NCBI RefSeq assembly: GCF_018373095.1
Contig: NZ_JAHAHT010000019.1
Location: 1-24,031 of the forward strand
Origin: Haemophilus parahaemolyticus
GTDB lineage: Bacteria; Pseudomonadota; Gammaproteobacteria; Enterobacterales; Pasteurellaceae
Direction of reading: 5' to 3'
Length of the DNA stretch: 24,031 nucleotides
Made by a program: the position numbers and the translations under genes. This document shows positions 6,643 through 13,969 of the stretch, piece by piece (positions within the stretch are counted from its first letter, which is position 1; each line of letters starts with the position of its first letter). The notes beneath the pieces were generated by a model. The model saw only the letters and a list, made by a program, of their open reading frames with translations, ran no database searches and was not told the DNA's origin.

Positions 6643-8970
6643 CTACTTTTTCCAACCTTTTAATGCATCTGCAAAGGCGTTATTTGTGAACTGATTACGT
6701 CCACTATTTCTTTGTAAGCGGTCAGATTTTTCCGAATTTTTTCGAACAGGCGATTTTTCTTCTGAACGCTCGGTCAGTTTTTCATCTAAACGCATACTTA
6801 ATGCAATACGTTTCCGTGCCACATCCACTTCAAGCACTTTCACTTTGACTACATTACCTACTTTCACCACTTTATGCGGATCGTCCACAAAGCTGTTTGA
6901 AAGCATTGAAATATGCACTAAACCATCTTGATGCACGCCAATATCAACAAATGCCCCGAAGTTTGCCACATTCGTGACGGTGCCTTCTAAAATCATGCCC
7001 ACTTGTAGATCTTTAATTTCTTCCACGCCATCCACGAAAGTTGCCGTTTTGAATTCACCACGTGGGTCGCGTCCTGGTTTTTCAAGTTCTTTGAGAATAT
7101 CGTTTACCGTTGGCAAGCCAAATTGTTCATCGACAAAATCTTTTGCGTTGAGCTGATGAATTTTGCTCTCATTACCCATCAATTCTGCAAGCGTTGCTTG
7201 AGTGGCTTGCAAGATTTTTTCCACAACAGGGTAAGCTTCTGGGTGAACACTTGAGGCATCAAGCGGATTTTTGCCGTTTAAAATACGCATAAAGCCCGCA
7301 CATTGCTCAAAGGCTTTAGGCCCTAAACGAGACACTTTTTTCAAGTCTGAACGGCTATTAAAACGCCCGTTCTCATCACGATATGCCACAATATTTTGGG
7401 CAAGGGTTTTAGTCATTCCTGCCACTCGTGCCAGTAATGGTGCTGAAGCTGTGTTTAAATCCACACCAACCGCATTTACACAATCTTCCACCACCGCATC
7501 AAGTTTACGGGCAAGTTGCGTTTGGTTTACATCGTGCTGATACTGTCCTACACCAATCGCTTTTGGCTCAATTTTTACTAGCTCTGCCAGCGGATCTTGC
7601 AAACGGCGTGCAATCGACACTGCACCACGCAATGAAACATCCAAATCAGGGAATTCGTTTGCTGCCAATTCAGAAGCTGAATAAACCGAAGCACCTGCTT
7701 CACTCACTACCACGGTTTGTGGAATCTGCATATCAGGTTTGCTACTTTTAATTTGTTTTAAAACATCTTTGGCAAAACGTTCAGTTTCACGCGAAGCCGT
7801 GCCATTACCAATCGCAATAAGCTCAACATTGTGTTGTTTAATCAATTTATACAGCGAAACTTCCGCTGCCGCTTTGCCTGAGGTGTGTGGGTAAATGGTA
7901 TCCACTGCAAGCAATTTCCCTGTATTATCTACTACAGCAACTTTCACGCCCGTACGCAAACCAGGGTCTAAGCCCATAGTGTTGCGAGCACCTGCTGGGG
8001 CTGCCATTAAGAGAGCAGACAAATTGCGAGCGAACACATCAATCGCTTCTTCTTCCGCTTTTTCACGTAAGTTTGCCATCAATTCAGTTTCAAGATGCAG
8101 TAATGCTTTGACTTTCCAAGTCCACGCTATCACTTGCTCACGCCATTTATCGGCTGGCTGATTGTTGAAAATCACACCCAAATGTTCGCGGATAATCTCT
8201 TCACATTGGCTGGATTTTGCCCCGTCTTCTGCAAGTGGATCAGCATTGATGGAAAGTGATAGAATTCCCTCATTTCTACCTCGGAACATCGCCAATGCTC
8301 GGTGCGAAGGCACATTTTTGAGTGGCTCGCTATGAGTAAAATAATCGCGGAATTTCTCGCCCTCTTGCTCTTTACCTTCAATTACTTTCGACTCAATGGT
8401 CGCATTAGCGGTCAAATATTGGCGAAGTTTTGCAAGTAATTCCGCATCTTCGGCAAAGCGTTCCATTAAAATATAACGTGCCCCATCAAGAGCGGCTTTG
8501 CTATCTGTTACGCCTTTATCAGCAGAAATAAATTGCTCAGCCACCGATTCAGGTGTGAGTCTTGGATCTTGCCAAAGTTGTTCTGCTAATGGCTCAAGCC
8601 TTGCTTCAATCGCAATTTGCCCACGCGTTCTGCGTTTGGGTTTATACGGCAAATAGAGATCTTCAAGCTCAGTTTTGCTTTCCGTAGCAAAGATTTTCTC
8701 ACGCAACTCATCGCTTAATTTGCCTTGCTCATCAATCGATTTTAAAATGGTTTGACGACGATCATCCAACTCACGTAGGTAGATCAAACGCGTTTCAAAG
8801 TGACGGAGTTGGGTGTCATCCAATCCGCCCGTGACCTCTTTGCGATAACGTGCAATAAACGGGATTGTGTTTCCCTCATCTAATAAATTCATTGCCGCCA
8901 AAATTTGTTGTGGTTTCACATTTAACTCGCCAGCAATCACTTGGCTAATGGTCTGGTTTAAATCTGACAT
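6643..8970 (-). CDS. tex: Tex, RNA-binding transcription accessory protein
   Basis: A 775-residue protein, the usual length of the Tex/YhgF family, which is related to eukaryotic Spt6 and affects transcription and toxin gene expression in some pathogens. The N-terminal Tex domain has NTIPFIARYRKEVTGGLDD (about 34-52) and LYLPYKPKRRTRGQIA. A YqgF-like RNase H fold follows (GLDPGLRTGVKVAVVD). Helix-hairpin-helix motifs lie near VDLNTASAPLLARVAGM. The S1 RNA-binding domain is at about 657-728 (GTVTNVANFGAFVDIGVHQ). The last ~45 residues are a charged, low-complexity tail containing an uptake signal (6715-6723). It starts 16 bases after pilF ends, so it is probably cotranscribed with rlmN-pilF. 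Confidence 0.96.
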   Translation of the reverse strand: MSDLNQTISQVIAGELNVKPQQILAAMNLLDEGNTIPFIARYRKEVTGGLDDTQLRHFETRLIYLRELDDRRQTILKSIDEQGKLSDELREKIFATESKTELEDLYLPYKPKRRTRGQIAIEARLEPLAEQLWQDPRLTPESVAEQFISADKGVTDSKAALDGARYILMERFAEDAELLAKLRQYLTANATIESKVIEGKEQEGEKFRDYFTHSEPLKNVPSHRALAMFRGRNEGILSLSINADPLAEDGAKSSQCEEIIREHLGVIFNNQPADKWREQVIAWTWKVKALLHLETELMANLREKAEEEAIDVFARNLSALLMAAPAGARNTMGLDPGLRTGVKVAVVDNTGKLLAVDTIYPHTSGKAAAEVSLYKLIKQHNVELIAIGNGTASRETERFAKDVLKQIKSSKPDMQIPQTVVVSEAGASVYSASELAANEFPDLDVSLRGAVSIARRLQDPLAELVKIEPKAIGVGQYQHDVNQTQLARKLDAVVEDCVNAVGVDLNTASAPLLARVAGMTKTLAQNIVAYRDENGRFNSRSDLKKVSRLGPKAFEQCAGFMRILNGKNPLDASSVHPEAYPVVEKILQATQATLAELMGNESKIHQLNAKDFVDEQFGLPTVNDILKELEKPGRDPRGEFKTATFVDGVEEIKDLQVGMILEGTVTNVANFGAFVDIGVHQDGLVHISMLSNSFVDDPHKVVKVGNVVKVKVLEVDVARKRIALSMRLDEKLTERSEEKSPVRKNSEKSDRLQRNSGRNQFTNNAFADALKGWKK

Positions 8971-8986
8971 AATCTTTCCTGATGAA

Positions 8987-9526
8987 TTAACGTAACTTAT
9001 CTGCTCTTATTTTATCTAATTTTGAGAGTGCAGTGAGAGCTTCGTTGGTTTTTTGCGAATTGGGCTCTGATTTTGCACAGAGAATGATATTTTCAAGCGT
9101 ATCGGCTTGATGATAGTAAGCGTGTTTGCTTTGAAGGGATTGTTCAAACTGTGAATAAGCTTGTTGGAATTGACCTTGTTTACACAAAAAAGTGCCGTAA
9201 TTATTGAGCACATCTGGGCGATTTTGGCTGAGTTTCAATGCTTTTTGATAGGCTTTCTGACTGTTGGCTACATCGCCCGTTTGTTGATAATAATACGCCA
9301 GTACTGAATAAGGCAGGTAATCGTTTCTATCGTGAGCAATCGCTTTATCGATATTTTCCTTGGCTTTTGGATAATCCTGTTGTTCTAAATAGGCAAGGGC
9401 AAGATTGATTCGAGCTTTTAAGGCTTCCGAGCGGTTAAATTCAGGATCAATTTGGGAGGAAACGCAACCTGCTAGAAATAGCACAGCACAAGCGGTTAAA
9501 ATTTTTGAAAAGATTGCGAATTTCAT
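8987..9526 (-). CDS. pilF: PilF/PilW-type TPR lipoprotein for type IV pilus assembly
   Basis: A 179-residue predicted outer-membrane lipoprotein. PilF-type pilotins help the PilQ secretin insert and oligomerise in the outer membrane. The signal peptide ends in a lipobox LAGC with Cys21. Tetratricopeptide repeats follow (units near RINLALAYLEQQDYPKAKEN, LPYSVLAYYYQQTGD, RPDVLNNYGTFLCKQG and QAYSQFEQSL), typical of PilF. E. coli-like genomes place pilF directly after rlmN, as here. It is shorter than the ~250-residue Pseudomonas protein but like the Haemophilus version. A GGAG box about 6 bases before the ATG supports the start. The sequence suggests a pilus machinery elsewhere in the genome. 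Confidence 0.85.
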   Translation of the reverse strand: MKFAIFSKILTACAVLFLAGCVSSQIDPEFNRSEALKARINLALAYLEQQDYPKAKENIDKAIAHDRNDYLPYSVLAYYYQQTGDVANSQKAYQKALKLSQNRPDVLNNYGTFLCKQGQFQQAYSQFEQSLQSKHAYYHQADTLENIILCAKSEPNSQKTNEALTALSKLDKIRADKLR

Positions 9527-9548
9527 AAATGCTCCTTTTTAAATATTC

Positions 9549-9573
9549 ACTCTCTCCTGTTGTAGGAGAGAGT
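9549..9573 (-). repeat. Hairpin between rlmN and pilF (CTCTCC-type element)
   Basis: ACTCTCTCCT (9549-9558) and AGGAGAGAGT (9564-9573) are perfect 10-base arms around GTTGT. No T-run follows on the minus strand apart from a short TATTTAAA, so it may stabilise or partly terminate the transcript. A related element (CTCTCCC, TTGT, GGGAGAGAGTTA) lies at 23291-23314, suggesting a dispersed repeat. Confidence 0.6.
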
Positions 9574-9580
9574 TATTTTC

Positions 9581-10741
9581 CTATTGTGCTTTCACCGCAA
9601 TCCCTTCACCAAATCGGCGTTTTTCTAACGTTCGCTTGGTACGGTCGATGACATCGCCCGCCAACTGACCGCACGCGGCATCAATATCATCACCACGCGT
9701 TTTACGGATGGTAACTGTAAAGCCATATTCCATCAATGCTTTTTGGAAGCGATCTACACGAGAATTAGAGCTTTTAGCATAAGGGGCTTCTGGGAATGGA
9801 TTCCACGGAATTAAGTTAATTTTACACGGCGTATTTTTCAACACTTTCGCTAATTGATGAGCGTGATCTACCTCATCATTCACGTGATCCAACATCACAT
9901 ACTCAATCGTGACTTTGCCGTGGTTAGCATTTGACACTTCAAGATAACGGTTGACCGAATCGATCAACATTTCCATATTATATTTTTTATTGATCGGTAC
10001 GATTTCATCACGAATTTCATCATTCGGTGCGTGCAGAGAAATTGCCAATGCCACATCGATTTTATCCCGTAAGCTATCCAGTGCAGGCACCACACCTGAA
10101 GTTGAAAGCGTCACACGACGTTTTGATAAGCCGTACGCAAAATCATCTAGCATAATTTCCATTGCAGGCACAACGTTATTCACGTTCAATAATGGTTCGC
10201 CCATTCCCATCATTACTACGTTGGTAATCGGACGCACGCCCGTTACACCAAAGTTACCAATGATTTTTGAAGCACGCCATACTTGCCCGATAATTTCTGC
10301 TACGTTTAAGTTACGGTTAAAACCTTGTTGAGCTGTTGAACAAAACGTACATGCTAAAGCACAGCCTACTTGTGAAGATACGCAAAGGGTCGCACGGTCT
10401 GGTTCTGGAATATATACGGTTTCAATTTGTTGCTCACCCACTTGCATCGCCCATTTGATTGTGCCGTCTGCTGAGCGTTGTTCCACTGCCACTTCAGGAG
10501 CTTTGATTTCTGCAACTTGTTTTAATTTTTCACGCAATACCTTGTTGATATTGCTCATATTGTCGAAATTATCTTCACCGAAGTGGTAAATCCATTTCAT
10601 GAGTTGATCAGCACGAAATGGCTTTTCGCCAAGACTCGCTAAAAATTCACGCATCTGCGGACGCGTCATATTCATTAAATTTACTTTTTCGGATTTAGGA
10701 TGAGCAACTGCAATGTTAGTTGCTTGAATTTGATCTGACAT
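9581..10741 (-). CDS. rlmN: RlmN, dual-specificity 23S rRNA A2503 / tRNA A37 C2-methyltransferase
   Basis: A 386-residue radical SAM enzyme, close to E. coli RlmN (384). It adds a methyl group to C2 of A2503 in 23S rRNA and of A37 in some tRNAs. The 4Fe-4S ligands are Cys127, Cys131 and Cys134 (CALACTFC, the CX3CX2C pattern of this family). The two catalytic cysteines are Cys357 (DAACGQLAGD), and Cys120 in the conserved LCVSSQVG next to the cluster. GMGEPLLN and ISLHAPNDEIRDEI are conserved SAM-domain motifs. The N-terminal accessory domain shows GEKPFRADQLMKWIYHFG. The start matches the E. coli protein (MSEQ versus MSDQ). First gene of rlmN-pilF-tex. Confidence 0.97.
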   Translation of the reverse strand: MSDQIQATNIAVAHPKSEKVNLMNMTRPQMREFLASLGEKPFRADQLMKWIYHFGEDNFDNMSNINKVLREKLKQVAEIKAPEVAVEQRSADGTIKWAMQVGEQQIETVYIPEPDRATLCVSSQVGCALACTFCSTAQQGFNRNLNVAEIIGQVWRASKIIGNFGVTGVRPITNVVMMGMGEPLLNVNNVVPAMEIMLDDFAYGLSKRRVTLSTSGVVPALDSLRDKIDVALAISLHAPNDEIRDEIVPINKKYNMEMLIDSVNRYLEVSNANHGKVTIEYVMLDHVNDEVDHAHQLAKVLKNTPCKINLIPWNPFPEAPYAKSSNSRVDRFQKALMEYGFTVTIRKTRGDDIDAACGQLAGDVIDRTKRTLEKRRFGEGIAVKAQ

Positions 10742-10947
10742 TAAAAAGCCTCGTTATTACACGTGTTCCCGTTCTTTTATGAGAGGAGAACCATTATGGC
10801 AAAAGGATTAGTTTTGCAGGATTAAATAAAGAAGCGAATTTTACTGATCTCTCCCCCGTAAGGCTAGCGATTTTTGCAAAATTTGAAAAGCACAAGCGGC
10901 CAAATTTTCGAGCGAGATCGTAAAAATAGCCTCTATCGTCTTAATTG
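10742..10947 (-). other. Upstream region of rlmN with USS variant and possible promoter
   Basis: No gene is seen. On the minus strand TGCCATAAT (10793-10801) could be an extended -10 element about 50 bases before rlmN; no clear -35 is visible. CACAAGCGGCCAAATTTT at 10890-10907 is a one-mismatch uptake signal. This marks the last sequence with chromosomal character before the AT-rich restriction-modification insert. Confidence 0.35.
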
Positions 10948-10950
10948 TTA

Positions 10951-10990
10951 CTTATAAGCCGTTGTCTTATTTCCATCTAAAAACTATTGT
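10951..10990 (+). promoter_or_regulatory. Candidate controller-protein operator and promoter of the restriction-modification cassette
   Basis: TTGTCT (10962-10967) and TATTGT (10985-10990) have a 17-base spacer and precede the controller gene. The palindrome CTTATAAG (10951-10958) lies just upstream of the -35, and a second CTTAT (10966-10970) overlaps it, 15 bases further on. Paired operators, one upstream of and one overlapping the -35, are the pattern in controller-regulated restriction systems. The specific sites are inferred by eye. Confidence 0.4.
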
Positions 10991-11023
10991 TTAAAAATAA
11001 GTCTAGAAGGAGTGGAGTTAAAC

Positions 11024-11263
11024 GTGATACGAAAACAGGTTGGATTGCGAATAAAAGAATTAAGAAAACTCTATGGGCTTAGCCAAGAGAAGTTTGCTTT
11101 AGAAGTCTCTTTAGATAGAACCTATATTGCTAGTGTAGAAAGTGGAAAGCGTAATATTTCTATCGTTAATTTAGAAAAAATATGGAGATTCTTTGGACTT
11201 TTGCCTAGTGAGTTTTTTGATAGTATATATTTTGAACAGAGGAATGATAATGAAACCAAATAA
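11024..11263 (+). CDS. XRE-family HTH controller (C) protein of a type II restriction-modification system
   Basis: A 79-residue protein from GTG 11024. This start is preferred because AAGGAG (11008-11013) is 10 bases upstream; GTG 11012 would give 83 residues but overlaps that ribosome site. Nearly the whole protein is one helix-turn-helix domain: LRIKELRKLYGLSQEKFALE, then recognition helix region LDRTYIASVESGKRN. The LDRTYI...GKRN pattern resembles controller proteins such as C.Esp1396I. Such dimers activate their own gene and the endonuclease gene after a delay, so that methylation comes first. It overlaps the endonuclease gene by 14 bases. Codon use is AT-rich (ATA, AGA), unlike the flanks. 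Confidence 0.85.
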   Translation: MIRKQVGLRIKELRKLYGLSQEKFALEVSLDRTYIASVESGKRNISIVNLEKIWRFFGLLPSEFFDSIYFEQRNDNETK

Positions 11264-12185
11264 TAAACTAATTACCATTAAAAATAATGAGAATCTAATA
11301 AAGAAATTTATTAAAGAGATGATTGTTATTCCTAGAATAAAAGCCCATAAATGGTCTAAAGAAACCAATCAGACACCTAATTTAAAAATTGGTTATCCTG
11401 CACAACACCTTGCTTCATTAATATTAGGGATGAAAGGACAAGGAAGTGCTGCAAGAGGAGAAGACATTATTGATGGTTCAGAAGTTAAATCTTGTAGTAA
11501 GGTGGATCAAGTTGATAAATGTAAAGAATGTAATGAGAATGTCTTAAGAACTCAAGAAAGATGCCCTAATTGTCAATCCGATAATATTAAAAGAAATAAT
11601 GATTCTAAATGGCTTATCGGAATAAGAAATCAAGATGAACTCAGAATGGCATTAGATGAAACTCCAAGATTTGTCTTTATTGTTACTGATTATCCTTTAT
11701 TTAAGGAAAAAAACTATAAAGATCTCCGAATTAGATGCTTCGAAATATGGCCTTCTTCTATAAGAGCTAAAAATTTTCGTGAGCTATTAGAAAATTATTA
11801 TTCCTATATATATCTGGAGCATATAAAAAACAATCCTAATAAAACACCAGCCCCTAAAAATCTATTCCCTGATAATTATCCATTTTATATGTGTAATCCT
11901 ATAAAAATTTTCGAATGCAATATAAAAGATAGTCTATCTGATAATTACAACATAGATATAGGACATTATATAAAACCAGATAAAGATAGAAGCATTATTA
12001 AATCTGAAGAAATGCCATCAGAGCTATTGAATAGACAGGAAAAGAGCATATTAAAAGAAAGAGGCTTCAACATTAAAGAGCTAAAATATATAACTGAAGA
12101 AATGAGAAGCCATCTTAAATTAAGAGATACAGACAAAGAAATAAAAATTATAGGAAATAAAAAACATAAATCTATAAAAGGCTAA
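11250..12185 (+). CDS. Predicted type II restriction endonuclease with Cys4 zinc ribbon
   Basis: A 311-residue protein; ATG 11250 is chosen because GAGG lies 7 bases upstream and because longer frames add only a hydrophobic stretch that overlaps the controller gene. Nothing is certain about its specificity. What is visible: EDIIDGSEVKS (71-81) fits a PD-(D/E)XK nuclease core, with Asp75, Glu78 and Lys80 as candidate catalytic residues. A zinc ribbon follows at once, Cys91, Cys94, Cys105 and Cys108 (CX2C-X10-CX2C). Conserved-looking KWLIGIR and FVFIVTD strands come next. Position between a controller gene and a convergent methyltransferase supports the assignment. It may belong to the MamI-type endonucleases (GATNNNNATC), but I recall this only weakly. 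Very AT-rich. Confidence 0.78.
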   Translation: MKPNNKLITIKNNENLIKKFIKEMIVIPRIKAHKWSKETNQTPNLKIGYPAQHLASLILGMKGQGSAARGEDIIDGSEVKSCSKVDQVDKCKECNENVLRTQERCPNCQSDNIKRNNDSKWLIGIRNQDELRMALDETPRFVFIVTDYPLFKEKNYKDLRIRCFEIWPSSIRAKNFRELLENYYSYIYLEHIKNNPNKTPAPKNLFPDNYPFYMCNPIKIFECNIKDSLSDNYNIDIGHYIKPDKDRSIIKSEEMPSELLNRQEKSILKERGFNIKELKYITEEMRSHLKLRDTDKEIKIIGNKKHKSIKG

Positions 12186-13062
12186 AATTATAATTATTTA
12201 TTCTTTCTATAGATTTATTAATATATACTGGATCTATTTCTATAGCTGTTGCTATTCTATTTAAATTCTCAGCAGCTAAAAATGTACTTCCGCTACCAGA
12301 AAATGGATCCAATATTTTATCTCCAGGATTAGAACTAACTTTAATTAATCGTTCTATTAATTTTAAGGGTTTTTGTGTTGGATGTATACGTTTCTCTATA
12401 TAAAAATCTATATCATCCCATACATCAGTTAACCCTAGCTCAGGATTATAGGTTTGAGCTATTTTCTCATAAGGATATTTAAATTCTAATATATCCTCTA
12501 ACTTTGTCCATATTTCTTTTGTTGGAAACTGCTCACAGATATTTTTACCAGTATATATACTCCACATTCCACCACCATTAGATTTCACTCCTAACATTTC
12601 ATTTATTTTTTTTGATGTTAAATTTAAACTATTCTGACGAGCTTTTAATAAGCCTCGAGAAAATGGAATGTTATTTTTAGTCAAAAAAATAATACTTTCT
12701 GTTACGTTAGGAAATAGTCTGTAATTTTTGGTTGCTCGTCCTGCTACCGATTTGATTCCCTTATTTATAATTATTTGTTGTCTTAATGAGAATCCTATTT
12801 TTAATAAATAGGGTAAAAGTAGAGACAACATTCTAAAATATCCAAACAAATAAAATGTACCACCAAATCTTAAAGTTCTATATGTTTCTATAAACCAGTC
12901 ATTACACCAATTAATATAATCCTCTTCAGTTCTCCATTGATAATCCCATTTTTCATTTACAACCTTCCAATAAGGAGGATCTGCTATTGCTAAATCAAAA
13001 TAATTGTCTTCTATTTTCTTTAATTCTTCTAGACAGTCGCCTAATATAAAAGTACTCTTCAA
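12172..13062 (-). CDS. Class beta DNA methyltransferase (probably N6-adenine) of the restriction-modification system
   Basis: A 296-residue SAM-dependent DNA methyltransferase. The catalytic motif DPPY (28-31) comes before the SAM-binding motif DPFSGSGST (252-260), the beta-class order; DPPY favours N6-adenine over N4-cytosine. HPTQKPLKLIERLI (about 227-240) is the usual block before motif I. A central variable region (about 120-225) should contain target recognition. The start is TTG 13062, with GAGGT 4 bases before it. It converges on the endonuclease gene and their 3' ends overlap by 14 bases. It lies 73 bases downstream of rlmB in the same direction, so it could use its own promoter or read-through. 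AT-rich like its partner. Confidence 0.88.
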   Translation of the reverse strand: MKSTFILGDCLEELKKIEDNYFDLAIADPPYWKVVNEKWDYQWRTEEDYINWCNDWFIETYRTLRFGGTFYLFGYFRMLSLLLPYLLKIGFSLRQQIIINKGIKSVAGRATKNYRLFPNVTESIIFLTKNNIPFSRGLLKARQNSLNLTSKKINEMLGVKSNGGGMWSIYTGKNICEQFPTKEIWTKLEDILEFKYPYEKIAQTYNPELGLTDVWDDIDFYIEKRIHPTQKPLKLIERLIKVSSNPGDKILDPFSGSGSTFLAAENLNRIATAIEIDPVYINKSIERINNYNFSLL

Positions 13063-13090
13063 AACTACCTCAAAATGTTACCTAATATAC

Positions 13091-13127
13091 AAGCCTAGCT
13101 TATTTATAATATTATTTTAAAATAATA
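13091..13127. promoter_or_regulatory. Palindromic region between rlmB and the methyltransferase gene
   Basis: AAGCCTAGCTTATTT (13091-13105) contains the inverted pair AAGC/GCTT and shares AAGCC and CTTATTT with the controller promoter region (10956-10972), at a spacing shorter by two bases. Next to it TATTATTTTAAAATAATA (13110-13127) is a perfect 18-base A/T palindrome, possibly a weak rlmB terminator. A controller-binding role is a guess. Confidence 0.3.
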
Positions 13128-13135
13128 GTGTTTAA

Positions 13136-13882
13136 TTAGCTATTTTCCTCTAATTTCTGACGTACAATTTCAAATAAACACACGCCTGTTGCCACGGAAA
13201 CGTTGAGGGAGGACACTGATCCTGCCATTGGAATGCTAATCAGTTGATCGCAATGTTCACGCGTTAAGCGACGCATTCCATCGCCTTCTGCGCCCATCAC
13301 TAATGCAATTGCTCCCGTTAATTTAGCTTCATAAATGCCAGCATCAGCTTCGCCTGCGGTGCCGACAATCCAGATGTTGTGGTTTTCTTGCAGTTCACGC
13401 ATAGTGCGAGCAAGGTTCGTTACGCGAATGAGCGGCACAGTTTCGGCAGCACCACAAGCCACTTTTCTGGCTGTTGAGGTCAGTTGTGCTGATTTGTCTT
13501 TTGGCACAATTACGGCATCAACGCCTGCCGCATCTGCCGTTCGTAAACAAGCTCCAAGGTTATGCGGGTCGGTCACACCATCTAAAATGAGTAAAAATGG
13601 TGCAGATTTGTTGGCTAAAATCGCATCTAAATCATGTTCATTGAGCTCTTTTTGTGGCACCACACGTGCAATAATGCCTTGATGCACTTCCCCTTGTGCT
13701 TTGTTATCTAAAGTTTGACGGTTGACTTGTTGAACTGTCACGCCTAAGCGTTTTAATTCGCCTAATAATGGATTAAGGCGTTTGTCTTCACGCCCTTTTA
13801 GTACCAATACTTCAATTAAGCGTTCTGGTGCATTATCTAAAAAAGCTTTTACAGCGTGAATGCCGTAGATTTGTTCACTCAT
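13136..13882 (-). CDS. rlmB: RlmB, 23S rRNA Gm2251 2'-O-methyltransferase
   Basis: A 248-residue SpoU/TrmH-family (SPOUT) enzyme, similar to E. coli RlmB (243). It methylates the ribose of G2251 in the peptidyl-transferase P loop of 23S rRNA using SAM. The N-terminal RNA-binding domain (1-75, starting YGIHAVKAFL) precedes the knotted catalytic domain. Motif 1 DPHNLGACLRTADAAG is at 105-120 (Asn108), motif 2 VMGAEGDGMRRL is near 195-206 (Glu199), and motif 3 SSLNVSVATGV is at 224-234. The usual upstream partner rnr is absent here; pssA is upstream instead. The methyltransferase gene of the restriction island follows it. Confidence 0.95.
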   Translation of the reverse strand: MSEQIYGIHAVKAFLDNAPERLIEVLVLKGREDKRLNPLLGELKRLGVTVQQVNRQTLDNKAQGEVHQGIIARVVPQKELNEHDLDAILANKSAPFLLILDGVTDPHNLGACLRTADAAGVDAVIVPKDKSAQLTSTARKVACGAAETVPLIRVTNLARTMRELQENHNIWIVGTAGEADAGIYEAKLTGAIALVMGAEGDGMRRLTREHCDQLISIPMAGSVSSLNVSVATGVCLFEIVRQKLEENS

Positions 13883-13924
13883 AGTGATTCCTTGATATGG
13901 ATTTCAGGTATGTTAAGAAGGCGT

Positions 13925-13945
13925 AGGGCGTGTTATACACGCCCT
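13925..13945 (-). terminator. Hairpin between pssA and rlmB
   Basis: AGGGCGTG (13925-13932) and CACGCCCT (13938-13945) are perfect 8-base arms around TTATA. There is no clear T-run on the minus strand (TACGCCTTCTT follows), so it may be a weak terminator or an mRNA-stabilising stem after pssA. Confidence 0.45.
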
Positions 13946-13969
13946 GCTTTCTAGTATGTTTATTTGTTC

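Noticed and set aside
11193..11249. Longer start for the endonuclease giving a hydrophobic N-terminus
   Set aside because: Overlaps the controller gene in another frame, lacks a ribosome site, and ATG 11250 has one.
10991..13135. Considered as part of a larger defence island or prophage
   Set aside because: Only three genes, bounded on both sides by housekeeping rRNA methyltransferase genes, with no integrase, phage or transposase gene.
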